Below, piece by piece: positions 36,546-47,552 of a stretch of 64,000 nt of DNA. Within the stretch, counting starts at the first letter, position 1. The number at the start of each line of letters is the position of its first letter. The translations under genes and the position numbers were made by a program. Under the pieces are notes generated by a model. That model was not told the origin of the DNA. It did not search any database and was given only the letters and a program-made list of their open reading frames with translations. Source of the stretch: Diploscapter coronatus (Eukaryota; Nematoda; Chromadorea; Rhabditida; Rhabditidae); contig OZ038422.1 in NCBI GenBank assembly GCA_964036155.1, positions 31,271,201 to 31,335,200 of the forward strand. The letters are read 5' to 3'.

Positions 36546-38984
36546 TTAGTCACTCTTCTTGCTGCCAGAAGATTTCTGAAATCGCTTATTTATTTCTTTT
36601 AGGTTTATTATTAGTCAATTTTCAATATTCTAAATGTTTGTAGATAGGGGCTTGCACTAGTACTCGTATATCTGCAGTACACGGGTATGATAAAAATCGG
36701 ATATGGGTTAGATAGGATGCATACTTTGCATGCGAGCAAAGCCCTGTTGTAATGTTCAAAAAGCTCAAACGGATATTTTCCGATGAACTAAGAGTAATTT
36801 CAACGAATTTCAATGCAACTTGCATATATGAATAATTTTGGAAAGTTTTTTTAGAATACTTGTTACGGATTTACTCATTCCCGTCCAAGTTTTAACAAGT
36901 CAATCATTTTTCATCCACTTCCGCTCCAAATGGAAAATTCATACCCGCGCGCATAATGAAAAAACAAGTTCGTAACAAGTATGTTTTTTTAAGAAAAAAT
37001 AATTTGAAGTTGCATTTTGTGAAAGAAATTTCGTTTGGTCCGTAATCTCGGAGGAGCAAAATGTTACACGGTAATTTTCAGTGGCTAGAAAGGGAGAATT
37101 AGCACATAAAAGGAGAGGTTGGGATAAAATCACTTTTCCCCCTATTTTCGATTTTCCAAATTTCGAACTCAACAATAATATACTCTCAAAGTGCTCCGAT
37201 AAAATCTAAAATCCCACCTCATATTCAGCGAGCTTGTCGCAAACCCTGTCGTACTCCTCCTGCAGGCCTTCCGACTGCTTCTTCATCGTGTCTCTGTCGT
37301 TCTGAATTTGCTCATTTCAATTCTATTCCGAAACTCAATCCTTTACCTGAGCCTTCTTGAGTTCGATGCCGAGTTCCTCGATTTTCCTGTTCAGGTCAGC
37401 GATTTCGCCATCTCCCGACTGAAAATTCACTATAAACCAAATTAGGAATTTATTGGATGCATTCGATCAATAGATTGCTGGTAAGCAAAGTATGAAACAT
37501 CGTAAAAATACGCGACACTAATGTTCAAATTGAGAATAAAAGATAAGAGAAAGTGGAGTGTGGAAAATGGAAGCATTGATGTCGAGCAAATTGACACACA
37601 CTTGCGCACTTTGCAGACGAATAATTTACTCACTATGTACTTTAAAACAAAACGGCTGAAAGAAAAAATCATTAATCGGAAAAGAACTTACAGCATTCAT
37701 GAGCGTCTTGGCAGTCTTGGTGGCACTCTCAGCCTGTTTGAGTGCAGCCTCGGAAGCAGCCTCCAGTTGAGCGCTGCGCGAAATCAGGCTCATAATGCGC
37801 TTGATCACGCTGAAGTAGGAAGTTGAGTACTTTTTCAGAGATGCTATGGACAGTTCATCTTGATTTCGATGAATGTAATTCTTCCATGATAATGTTTGGT
37901 AGAGAGTCAAGATAGTTCGTTTAGGTTTATTCCAATTTTTATATCACTTCGGCCATTTAGAAAAATTTAGAAAATATATTTCATCATTAAGGTATTTTTC
38001 GGTTGAGCCTTTCGCAGACTTGCAAATAAATAACCGCAACCGCGGTTCACAATTTTTAGAACGAAAAGTTGCAGGTCTGGTCTTTCGAAAGTCCATATGA
38101 CGAGAAACAGAAAAAGAAAGATGTGAAATCCCTATCGTATAGATGAACAGGAAAAATGAGCTCACAGAAGCAGAAGAAGAGCGAATCCAGCAATGTAGAA
38201 GTTCCTCTGCGCTCTGAAGAGTCTCATGTGGATCATCGCATCTGCATCTGCCGTGTGTCTCACCGAGCTTTCCAGAGACAGATCAACGTGAGAGTACTTG
38301 TTCACTTCACGAATTGCATCTAAAATCATATCTTGAATATCTGTTTGGTAATTAAAAGAGTCCAGTGCAAGCAAACTTATGAGCATATGATGATATTATA
38401 GTCATTTCAGATTTTCCTTCGTTATTAACAAGGAAATTAATGAGACACATTCCATTCTGCAAAGATGCAGAGGAAAATCACTGGCTGTAAATACTATTCT
38501 TCATTAAAAGAATGAAATGTGTTTTCTCGCATTTTTCTTTCGAGGATATTAGCAATTCATAAAACTCTAAATTAGTTTTGTAAAAAATATTTTTCACTCA
38601 CCAGCAAAAAGAACGAAGAGAACGATGGCGAAGGAGAAGAAAAACACGCGTCCGTGACTCTCGATCGCGTTCGCGGCACGACTTTTGAAGAATTTACTCC
38701 ATCTGAACGGGATAACTTTTGAAGCGCCTTCGAAATATTGTAATGCAGGACAGTTTTTATGCTTTTCATTACCAATACTTGCAAGTTTCAAGCAAGATTT
38801 ATAAAATGCAAAGGTAGAGAAAATATTCTTCTTAAAACTTTGTATCTAGAAAGGTAAAAATCTTGAAACTTTATAGAAGGAAAATAACTCACAGAGAAGG
38901 TCTGATCCAAGGCAGCAGGAGAATGAAAGTGATGGCGATTTCGGAATAGAGGATTCCGGCCACAATACTCCACTGGAGGGTCAT
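36546..38984 (-). CDS. BCAP31: B-cell receptor-associated protein 31 homolog
   Basis: Seven exons (38984-38893, 38702-38602, 38319-38166, 37809-37692, 37418-37347, 37301-37218, 36575-36546) give 216 residues. BAP31 is an ER membrane chaperone and cargo receptor. The N-terminus MTLQWSIVAGILYSE begins the first of three membrane spans. RWSKFF follows it, and the hallmark MRLFRAQRNFYIAGFALLL leads into span three. The cytosolic tail is a coiled coil containing MKKQSEGLQEEYDRV, nearly identical to the human sequence. The last exon codes only nine residues and ends KKSD, a KKxx ER-retrieval signal like the human KKEE. A TTTTCAG acceptor lies 15 bases before the ATG. Introns contain two MITEs. The tail is shorter than the human one (246 residues). 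Confidence 0.95.
36859..36979. mobile_element. 121-bp Tc1/mariner-like MITE
   Basis: Inverted ends CTTGTTACGG and its CTTGTTACGA counterpart are each flanked by TA (36857-36858 and 36980-36981), the target duplication of Tc1/mariner elements. It lies in the last intron of BAP31 and has no coding capacity. Confidence 0.6.
38015..38079. mobile_element. 65-bp hAT-like mini-element (CAGACTTG family)
   Basis: The ends CAGACTTGCAA and TTGCAGGTCTG are inverted copies around a palindromic core, aaccgcaaccgcggtt. Flanks GCCTTTCG and GTCTTTCG agree at 7 of 8 bases, as an aged 8-bp target duplication. It lies in BAP31 intron 3. Confidence 0.65.
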
Positions 38985-38999
38985 ATTCGAATGCAGGAA

Positions 39000-41300
39000 C
39001 TGAAAATTAAAGAAAAATTAACGGATTTAGAAGATTCGAAATAAAAAAACGTTGGAAATAAGAAAACGATCGGTATTTATGTAGGTTCTGACTCAAGTCA
39101 ACGTGTAGTTGAAGGGAAAGGCAAGAATAAGTGGACATAAGCAAGGTGAGTGGTGACTATTTCGCAATCCATTTCTTTCTCTCTCAAACTAAGTCTAACG
39201 TAAATAGGCCTTATTTATAGTTTCGTTTCCCACTCAAAAGCCAGCAAAAATCTTCCAAATCGACATTTTTCGCGTATTTGCTCAAAAGCCCTGCGTTTCA
39301 TTGCATAATCATTGACTAGAACTCTCATCACAACTTGTGATTATTACGCCTGCACGATAAAAAGAAACTAGCTGATATCATTCATTACTCAACCATTTAT
39401 ATTACCTGGTTAAATGAGCCCATTTTTAGAAATATCCTAACCTAGACCTGGATTTTTCCCAGAAGAAAAGTGAGAATACCAAAGTACAAAATGAAGAACA
39501 GGTCTTTTGCAATTCAAAACAATAGCGTGATTTTTCTACTCAATTCACAATCGATTTTGGTCCATTGATAAAACCGTTATCATCTAATTTTGATCAAGGT
39601 ATTATCAAAATTAGATTCAGCAAAAATAAAATTAAAAAAAAAAACAACGAAAAAAATGCATGAGTTTTCTCAAGGTTACCTCGTATTTTCTTTCACTTCT
39701 CCTTTCCTTCTTTCATGAAATCGATACCTCAACATAACGCATCTTCTTTAGTGTTATTTCCCTTGATCAGTGATAAGAGACTCACTGATAGAAGGACAAT
39801 TGTTCACAATTTTGCAAACAAGATTAGAAAATAATCGATCTTTCAAAAATACCAAGTCGATTAATACGACTCGTCATAAATGTTCAAAACAAAATATGTT
39901 TTTCATGAAATCATTTCTTTAAAATTCTCACAGCCAAGTAAAGTTACGTCTAAAACGAAAAAAATAGAAATATCATTATCAACTTTGGTGCATTATGAGG
40001 AAATTTTGGAGAATCATCTTAAAAGTAACACCTCAAGAATGCAATTTACAATCAAAGGATATAATAATCTTCATGAAAATAAATAAGAAAAATCAGTTTG
40101 AATTAGATCGCAAGTACATATATTGGAAATGAAGAAAATGAATCAGATTTACGGTAAAACAAGATAAGGAACTCGAGTCAGTTATGAGAAAAAATTAGAA
40201 AAAAGGAAGAATTTAGGTTTCTGTATAATTCACCAGAAGACAACAACTATAATTTGCAAAATTGACAGGTTATTTTTCTCAAATGTTCACTGGAAAATAA
40301 ATCCTGACAAGCTCTGCAAGAAAGATTGGTGGTGATCGGTTGATGAATTACACAAGAAGCCAAGAATAAATGTATGAATTCCAGAAATCTTCATGAATTA
40401 TCATTACCATTTAGAGACAACACACAATTCAGACCACCAGCTTTGATGAAAAAACTAATTTTCGTTTTTACCGAGAATGATTTGACAAGCATATTTGAAA
40501 TAATGGCTGAAAAGAATACTCGAAAAGAACTGTTTCAAATAGCTTGTCGGATAAAATTAAAGAAGTCGCTTCCAGACTACGTCGCCTTAATTCAGGAAAG
40601 GGATAGATTGAAAGGCTTGCTTTCGAATAATTTTAAAAGTATCTGCTGATAAAATTAGAAGAGGGAAAATAGAATTTCAAAATGGATGCTTGAAAAAAGT
40701 AGACTAATTGCATTAAGAGGAATTTGATGATATTTTCTACTCCAGACAGTAGCTAAAAACAATTAGAAAAATTGAATAAAGTGAAGAAAATATTTGGAAA
40801 ACGCCTAATTTGAATTTGAAATTGACGAAATTTTGATAACCATAAAAAAAGAAAATAAACCGAATTACTTGACTGCCAGATTGCTTGCATTTTGACGTGA
40901 AACCAAGAACCAAGGACGATGAAGGGGAGGGGAGACGTGGGAAAGGAATGGACGCGAACACGTATGGACACGAATCAGTCTTCTGAAAATTACGATAGTC
41001 ATTTATTTTTCATTTTTTAATAACTTGTTCAGAATAATCCGCTCGCGAAATATTCGCATGCACAAAGAACGGAGGAAGCATTTTAAAGGACTATTCCATG
41101 ATTTGTTTCTTGCTGTTTGATTGATTGTAAGCATGCATAATTCTAACTCTTATTTTCAAGAAAGTAAGAATTGTTCTTTCAAAAACTGAGAAAGAAGAAA
41201 TCGCATAAGGTTGCCTTGTTTCTATTAGACTTCATTATGATTATCGTTTTGTTTACAGAATCATAGAGTGTAAGTTGTTTTTGAAATAAAATGTGAAAAA
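39000..41300. other. Intergenic region between UBE2N and BAP31
   Basis: AT-rich, and purine-rich on the plus strand. No gene is recognisable. A plus-strand frame at 40374-40649 is open for 91 codons but has no splice context or family match. Confidence 0.4.
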
Positions 41301-42599
41301 CTAACGTGCATAAGCGCGAGTCCACTCCTTGGCGGTGCGAATGGCCTCAGCCTCGTTGGTCTTCCACTGTTCCGCCACATCCGTCGCCAGGGGGTCCTGC
41401 AAGGGACGTTCAATTATTTCATTCTCTTCTCTATCCCTGTATGTTCGAGAAAGATTTTGTTTCCTTAAAATTATCAGCTACCAAATTACTAAATCAGTAA
41501 ACTAGACAAATACAGAAAGGTCCGCTTCCTTCTCTATCAGAATTACATACCTCCGGATTAGGAGCAGAGAGCAGCGCCTGAATCGACAGCAAAACAGTGC
41601 GGATCTGCAGGGCAGGGGACCACTTGTCTGCAGATAAGAATGATCGTTTCAAAGAAGAAAGAAGCCGTTTTGGGGTCAGAAATTTGCTCACTCCAAAAGT
41701 TCAAACAACCTTCATTCTGTACACAGAGAAAGTTATTCGATACTTCAGGAAAAATAAAATTCGTGTCATGCTTATGTTTGAGAATGATTGGGTTTAATTT
41801 TTGATGTAGAAGAAGATTGTTGTTCTTAAGATTCGATGGTTTATGTCGGAAAATATGACCGAATAGTTTCAGTAATTCACAAAAGAGTATTTCTAACCCG
41901 TATCAATAACTAAAAGTCTCCTTTTCTTTCTTTCAAACCCACCTTTGAGGATGTCCAAGCAGATTCTGCCGAGTTTGTCGATGTTCGGATGATAGATCTT
42001 GGTCATGAAGCGGACCTGCAAAGGAATGCGTCAAGAGAGTGGATCAAGTGCTCTTCAAACCTTGGGAGCTGCCATTGGATACTCCTCAGGCAGGAAGAGC
42101 TCCAGTTTGAAGACGCCTCCAGCGAACGGAGAGTCTTCCGGACCCGCAATCATCACGTGGAAATATCTACAAAAGAGAACATATTTCCTTCTTTAGAATA
42201 CGACGCCACGATCTCTAGAATTTCTGTTCGAATTTTTCCAGAAAATTTCCCTTAAGGATTACAAAAACAATAACCTCGAAAGAACATTCAGCATATTGAA
42301 CGCTTTCAGGACTTGTCTTGATTGTTTAATTTTAAACTTCAATCTAGCGATGAAGATATCGTCTTCTCCAAATAAAGTAAACAGAATCAATCTGTGAATG
42401 AACTTTCAAGCCAAATTTAGCACCAAATTCCAATAGATTATGCTTGATCTAGGTGGATGGATGCATGTCACTGCGATGATTCACTATCTTCTTCATACCT
42501 GGCATTAGTCTCGTCGGGGTTGGCTGAAATGCCAGGGACGGGATCGGCCAAGAGGCGCTGCGTCTCTTTGATGATTCTCCTGGGCAGTTGGGCGGCCAT
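41301..42599 (-). CDS. UBE2N: Ubiquitin-conjugating enzyme E2 N (Ubc13)
   Basis: Five exons (42599-42499, 42166-42061, 42015-41943, 41627-41551, 41396-41301) give 150 residues, against 152 in human. Ubc13 pairs with a UEV partner to build Lys63-linked ubiquitin chains in DNA repair and innate signalling. The sequence is nearly identical to human through [30 protein letters not shown], the IYHPN motif, [19 protein letters not shown] and [11 protein letters not shown]. The active-site cysteine is Cys88, shifted by one because of an extra N-terminal residue. The C-terminus ends RAYAR and lacks the final human MNNI. The UEV partner is not in this window. Confidence 0.98.
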
Positions 42600-44250
42600 C
42601 TCTGCTCTTCTGTCTGATCAATCTGTTCTGCTCCTCAGGTCTCTTCAGCTATGCCTGTTCAGTTTCTTCGTCCGTCCGCAATTCCGCTTTCCGCCGTTTG
42701 ACAGTTCCGCAGCCGGTTCGAATCGGGTCCGCACGAGGCCGGATGGATCGCAAAGCACCGCTGCAAAAAGAAGATAATTGCAGAGAATGCACGAAATATC
42801 GATCGAACAAAAAGTGATCAGGAAATCGAGTAAAAATCTGCCAAACTCTAGAAATTTTACTCTATCAAATCATAAAACGATTCTGAATCATCTGCTATCA
42901 GAAAAATGGAAGTCATAAGAAAAAATCCTGAAATATTGATTGAAAAGAACACAGATTAGAAAACGTCCAAATATTCGCAAATCTTTGTAATTTTTGGTTA
43001 CATTCGTTCACACAAGGCTCCGGAATCTTCTGACACTCGAAAAATAAAAATAAAATCATGAAAAATCTAAAATTCAACGGAAATTGAGGCGGAAAATTCA
43101 GGAAAACGGACAGAATTGAACAGGATTGCAAATAAAAGACGAGAAGGTCTGAAACGTTCAGAACAGGGAGAGGAAGAGAGGGAATTGTAGCAGACCGAGA
43201 AAAACATTTGAATGAATGAAGCCAAAACTGGAACTACAAAATAGAAAATAGGAGAAGCGGCAGAAAGAACTGAAACAGAAAATCGGGACGAGAAATGACA
43301 GCAACCACAACTCGATAAAAAGTCGCACGCAAATGAGTCATGCACCAAAGTGATTTTTTTTTGCCAATTTGTCATCTCAAAAATTTATTCTTATCACGTT
43401 GACAATAAAATTCTCAATAATTAAAAAATCGACACTCGCAATCGAAGAAAAATTCCCAGATTTGGCGGATAAACGATCTGATAAAATCTATGACTTGAGA
43501 AGGGGTTTCGAATGTTTTCAGAAGTGGAAGAAATTGATTCTTGAAAAGTTCATGGAAACATTTTCTTGAGTAAAAATTTCTTCCGATCCCTTCTTGCAAT
43601 AAAATATGAAATGACAAGTGATAAAACAAGAATAAGTTATCAGAAAAAAATGAAAATACCCCTAGAATTCAGCAACGACAACAACGGATATTGTAAAATC
43701 AAGAAAAATGATTCACAAATAAATCAACACAAGGCGCCGTCAAAATTGCACAGTGAGATAAAAGGAACTAGAAAAATGAGGGAAGAAAGGACCAGCTCAA
43801 GAAAATCTCGAAGAAATATTCTCATACTTTGTCATTTCCGAAAGTTGGCTAATGATTTGACAACAGATTTTGTCATTGCTTGTCGTTGTTAGAGAAGAGC
43901 TGTAACTGAAAGAAAACATTCATCCATTTGTACGTGCTCTGAACTAAAGACAGCAGATGGCAAAGTCTTTTTGGAACATCTATAAATTCGTACGTTTCTT
44001 CAAGATAGAAATGTTCAATAAATATGGGTAGTTTGAGCGGAAGAAAACCTTGGATAAAATATCATTACGGAGAGAATTTTGACATCACAGAATTTGAGTA
44101 GACATTTGATAAACATTTGGTTATCCGTTATCAACAGTATTAAATGAGGATGATGCCTTTGTAAGAATTCAAAAACCCAACTCACATCCAAATAGAATCA
44201 TTGAAAATTCAAAAAAATGCCTATTTTCTTGATCGAACCCTAGGGATAAA
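42600..44250. other. Spacer between MANF and UBE2N
   Basis: No gene is identified. It should contain the UBE2N promoter and the MANF 3'UTR. Plus-strand frames at 43369-43892 lie in A-rich DNA and have no family match. Confidence 0.4.
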
Positions 44251-45582
44251 TCACAGTTCATCCTTGACGTATTTCGGCTTCACTTCTTCGATCTTCTTGA
44301 TGAATTCGCTCTTCTCTGTGCAGCCCTTGCAGCTCTGAAAAACATCCATTGAGAATTGAAATCTCTTTCATAATTTTTCGACAGATCAAGGTAATCTGTG
44401 TTCAGAATATTTAACAGAAGGATATTTTTCAATCTAAAATCTTTGGAATTGAGCAGCTTGATGAAAATCGTATTGTTGCAGAAGAAAATCCCATACCTCG
44501 CCCCATTCGTTGAGAATGTTCTTGAGCTCCTTGACTCGCATCTTCTTCAGATCGATCGTCTTCCAGTCAATCGGTTTGTCTGCAGGATCATCTTTTATTT
44601 AATTATTTTGAAAACTCAATCAGTTCTGTGGAGAAAACCGTGACAAAGAGGAAAAAAGATGTAGATTTAAAGAAACGACCCGTCTCCAATTGACAAGATC
44701 TTCTAAAAATCTTCATTTTCTGCGTACCATATTTGAGCTCGCAAATCTGCGCATCCTTGGTCTTGAGCTTCTCGCAGACCTTCTCTGGAGGCATCGACCA
44801 GGACAGGGGCTTTATCACTTCGTTCATGATCGACGTGGCCGATTCGGGCAAGGCACCGATGTAGAAGCACTGCAAAATTTTATGAGTCCAAGCTTTTTTC
44901 TTTAACATTTCACAAATTTCTTTCCTCAGGTTATTTTAATTTGAAGATGGAATGCTATTTGAAATATCCTAGGTCCCTAATTTCTTCTTCTATTATCCTC
45001 CTACTCTGAGAAATCAGTTTTCTAGAGAACAAGTGTAGACTTGAAATGAAAAGATGCTCCAGTATAAAACCGTTACACGATTAACTTCAATTGCCTTGAA
45101 CACAAGCCTTTTTTCTTTCAAAAGTAAGAGAAGACTAACGAATTTATGTTCTTTATTGACGAGTCCCTTGCAGTGCTCTCTGACGACCTTCCCGATCGGT
45201 TCTGGCTTCGATTTGTCCGCATTGGGCACCTTTTCCATCACATCCGCCAGCACTTTCGTGCAGACTGAAAATAAAAATAATGATTTGTAAGATTTTTCAG
45301 ACTTTAAAAGCAAGAATCTGCTGTAATTTCGATTCTAATTCAAATATTTCCAAATTAGATTCAATCTATCTCAGTCAGGCTTGCAAGAAAACAACTGAAA
45401 GTGCAGTTGCAGTTGCAATCTTTGGGAAAAGTTGCAAGTCTGATCTCATTAAAGAAATAATGAAAAGAGAAGGATAAAGTAAAACATTTCAAAGCTACTC
45501 TACCTTCACAGTTCTGTTTCTGTGCCAAACTGACGGCTGTGAGACACGCGAACACGAGGAATTTGCCCAAACTTGGTGACAT
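44251..45582 (-). CDS. MANF: Mesencephalic astrocyte-derived neurotrophic factor (MANF)
   Basis: Five exons (45582-45504, 45264-45140, 44869-44728, 44579-44497, 44334-44251) give 170 residues. MANF is a secreted and ER-resident protein that supports ER protein folding. A signal peptide ([20 protein letters not shown]) is followed by the saposin-like domain with CEVC, the HC of REHCKG, CFYIGA and the VC/IC cysteines. Then comes the SAP-like C-terminal domain [18 protein letters not shown] and the CKGC motif. All eight family cysteines are present. The protein ends in a canonical KDEL, where human MANF has RTDL. A TTTTCAG acceptor sits one base before the ATG. Intron 1 carries a 67-bp mini-element. 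Confidence 0.96.
45376..45442. mobile_element. 67-bp hAT-like mini-element in MANF intron 1
   Basis: The ends CAGGCTTGCAA and TTGCAAGTCTG are inverted copies, and the flanks ATCTCAGT and ATCTCATT agree at 7 of 8 bases. The core has gcagttgcagttgc. It is related to the elements at 38015 and 45786. Confidence 0.65.
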
Positions 45583-47552
45583 TCTGAAAAGTTTGAAAAT
45601 TACCTAAAAATTAATAAACTAAAAGTGTGCTGACGTCAGCTAAAATTGGGACGAGGTCACGTATTTAAAGGATAGCACAAAAACGAATCGCAATGAAGCA
45701 GTGAGATGGAGAGAAATAACGCTGACGTTTGGACTCGCACACAGTGCGGGCTAACGAAAGGGGAAGAATGAAATAGAATTTTCGCCAGACTTGGGACTTT
45801 TGGTCAAATTCGACCACCGCACCGCAGTTGCGGTGGAAAAGTCCCAGGTCTAATTTTCGTATAGACGAGAAATTTTAATTTCACTTCAATTGAAAAATAT
45901 GAAGACCAACCTTTCCTGAAATATTTCCCAAATTTGGACGTTGAATAGCAAGACGATCTGGTCTGAAAAGAATTGATTTTTGAAAGAAAACTCAACGGAT
46001 TCAGATACACTTTTGATTGGCATCACATTTTTAACCAAATTCATGTTCAATTAAAGAAATAATTTGAAAAAATCGAAATATTTATTGACTCATTTTCCTG
46101 GTAAAAGCATCGGAGTACAGACAGCGGAGTATTAGAGCGGTAGAATACTTGAATTGAGAGGGGAAAAGACGAAGTAGCAGGGTATCTGAGAATTGCGGTG
46201 CAAGTCCACACAAGTATATTAGCATCAGGGCTAGGCGGAAATTTCCGGGAATCTTTTCTCCTCGAATTAGGAAACAACGACATAAAGTAGATTTACGACA
46301 TTCGCGCACAGAGCAGAATGAATGACACCCGACATTTGAAGCAAAGAAAAATAATAAATAAGCTGGGGTAAAATTGATGAATAGGTACAATAAAATAGCC
46401 ATTGAAATCAGGGATATTCAGAGTTCGCGATCTTGAAGCTTCATATTAAAATTCAGAATATTCCCGATAAAAATGCACTTGAAATGCTGGAAATAGCAAT
46501 TTTTAAATGGTGATTAAAATCTTGAAGATGATCCATTTGGAAAATTGTATCAGTATGCTGCTAAAATGGTAAAGTTCCAGTAATTTCAGTGAAAGGAAGG
46601 TAACGCAGTATAAATAAATGGGGGAAAAAGATACTGGCGCGGGACACTATAAATAACACAGAAAAGCACCTGTGATTAGGGATAAAAATCAGCTTGAAAT
46701 TGGCAAAAATCAGTTCATAATAGTTATCATAATAAAAGATAAAGATTTCTTACCAATAGAACAATAAATTAATCGCATTTTCACCATAAAACTGTATGAG
46801 CAGAATTAAAATGTCTCATTTTTGATTTCACAATGTCGAAAAATTAGACTTTTGTTTTCCTGGAATACAAATTGAAATTTCTTGGAATGATTCTCGATGA
46901 TTTGAATTTGAAAATGAATTGGACAAGTAAAGCAGCAACTAAATGAGTGGACGGGGAAAAGCACGTTCAGAAGTGTGCTCAAATGACTGGATAATAAATA
47001 AAAAACGAGTAGAAAATAAATCGATAAATTGCAATGCTTCAGATCAGATTATGAGTTTTACAAAAGAATCGCAACAAGGTCCAAAATTCTTCCTTCCTTA
47101 TGCATACCAGCAAAATTTGAAGAATTGGACAGAGTTTAGGTTAAAAGGCACTGAAGCATTACAGAAAATCGAATATTTCAGATCATAATTTTGAGGAAAA
47201 TGAAAAGAAAGCAAACTTATTCAATTGCACGGTGTGTAAGGAGGCATTGAACTGATCAGAAAATCCAGTTATGCATAGGTGAGCTTCACCGGTAAATGCT
47301 GCTAATAGTCATTTTCTTTATGCAAACTACGAAATCAAGAAATTTGATATTTTTATCGTTATTGCTAAGTAAAAATATTCAATCTGTTCAATACCGCTTA
47401 ACATTACCGTAAATATGCATGTCTTACCTTGTCTTGCATTGTTTGGCTGATGTCTGTTCATCCATTCGCCTTTCTTTTTGGCTCGATAACTCGGACAGTC
47501 TTGGCGATGACCCTTGTTTTCTGATCTGTCTGATTGCGACTCGGATTCGGGT
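45583..47552. other. Spacer between SLMAP 3' end and MANF 5' end
   Basis: No gene is seen. The MANF promoter should lie in 45600-46000. A plus-strand frame at 46943-47188 has no support. Confidence 0.4.
45786..45852. mobile_element. 67-bp hAT-like mini-element upstream of MANF
   Basis: The ends cagacttgggactttt and aaaagtcccaggtcta are inverted copies around the palindrome ccaccgcaccgcagttgcgg. Flanks ATTTTCGC and ATTTTCGT form a 7-of-8 target duplication. It lies about 200 bp upstream of the MANF start. Confidence 0.65.

Noticed and set aside
40374..40649. Plus-strand 91-codon frame
   Set aside because: It lies in purine-rich intergenic DNA where stop codons are rare; no splice sites, leader or homology.
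42457..42777. Plus-strand 106-codon frame
   Set aside because: Antisense shadow of UBE2N exon 1 and its 5' flank.
43369..43892. Two adjacent plus-strand frames of 66 and 108 codons
   Set aside because: A-rich composition and no recognisable protein; upstream of the minus-strand UBE2N gene.
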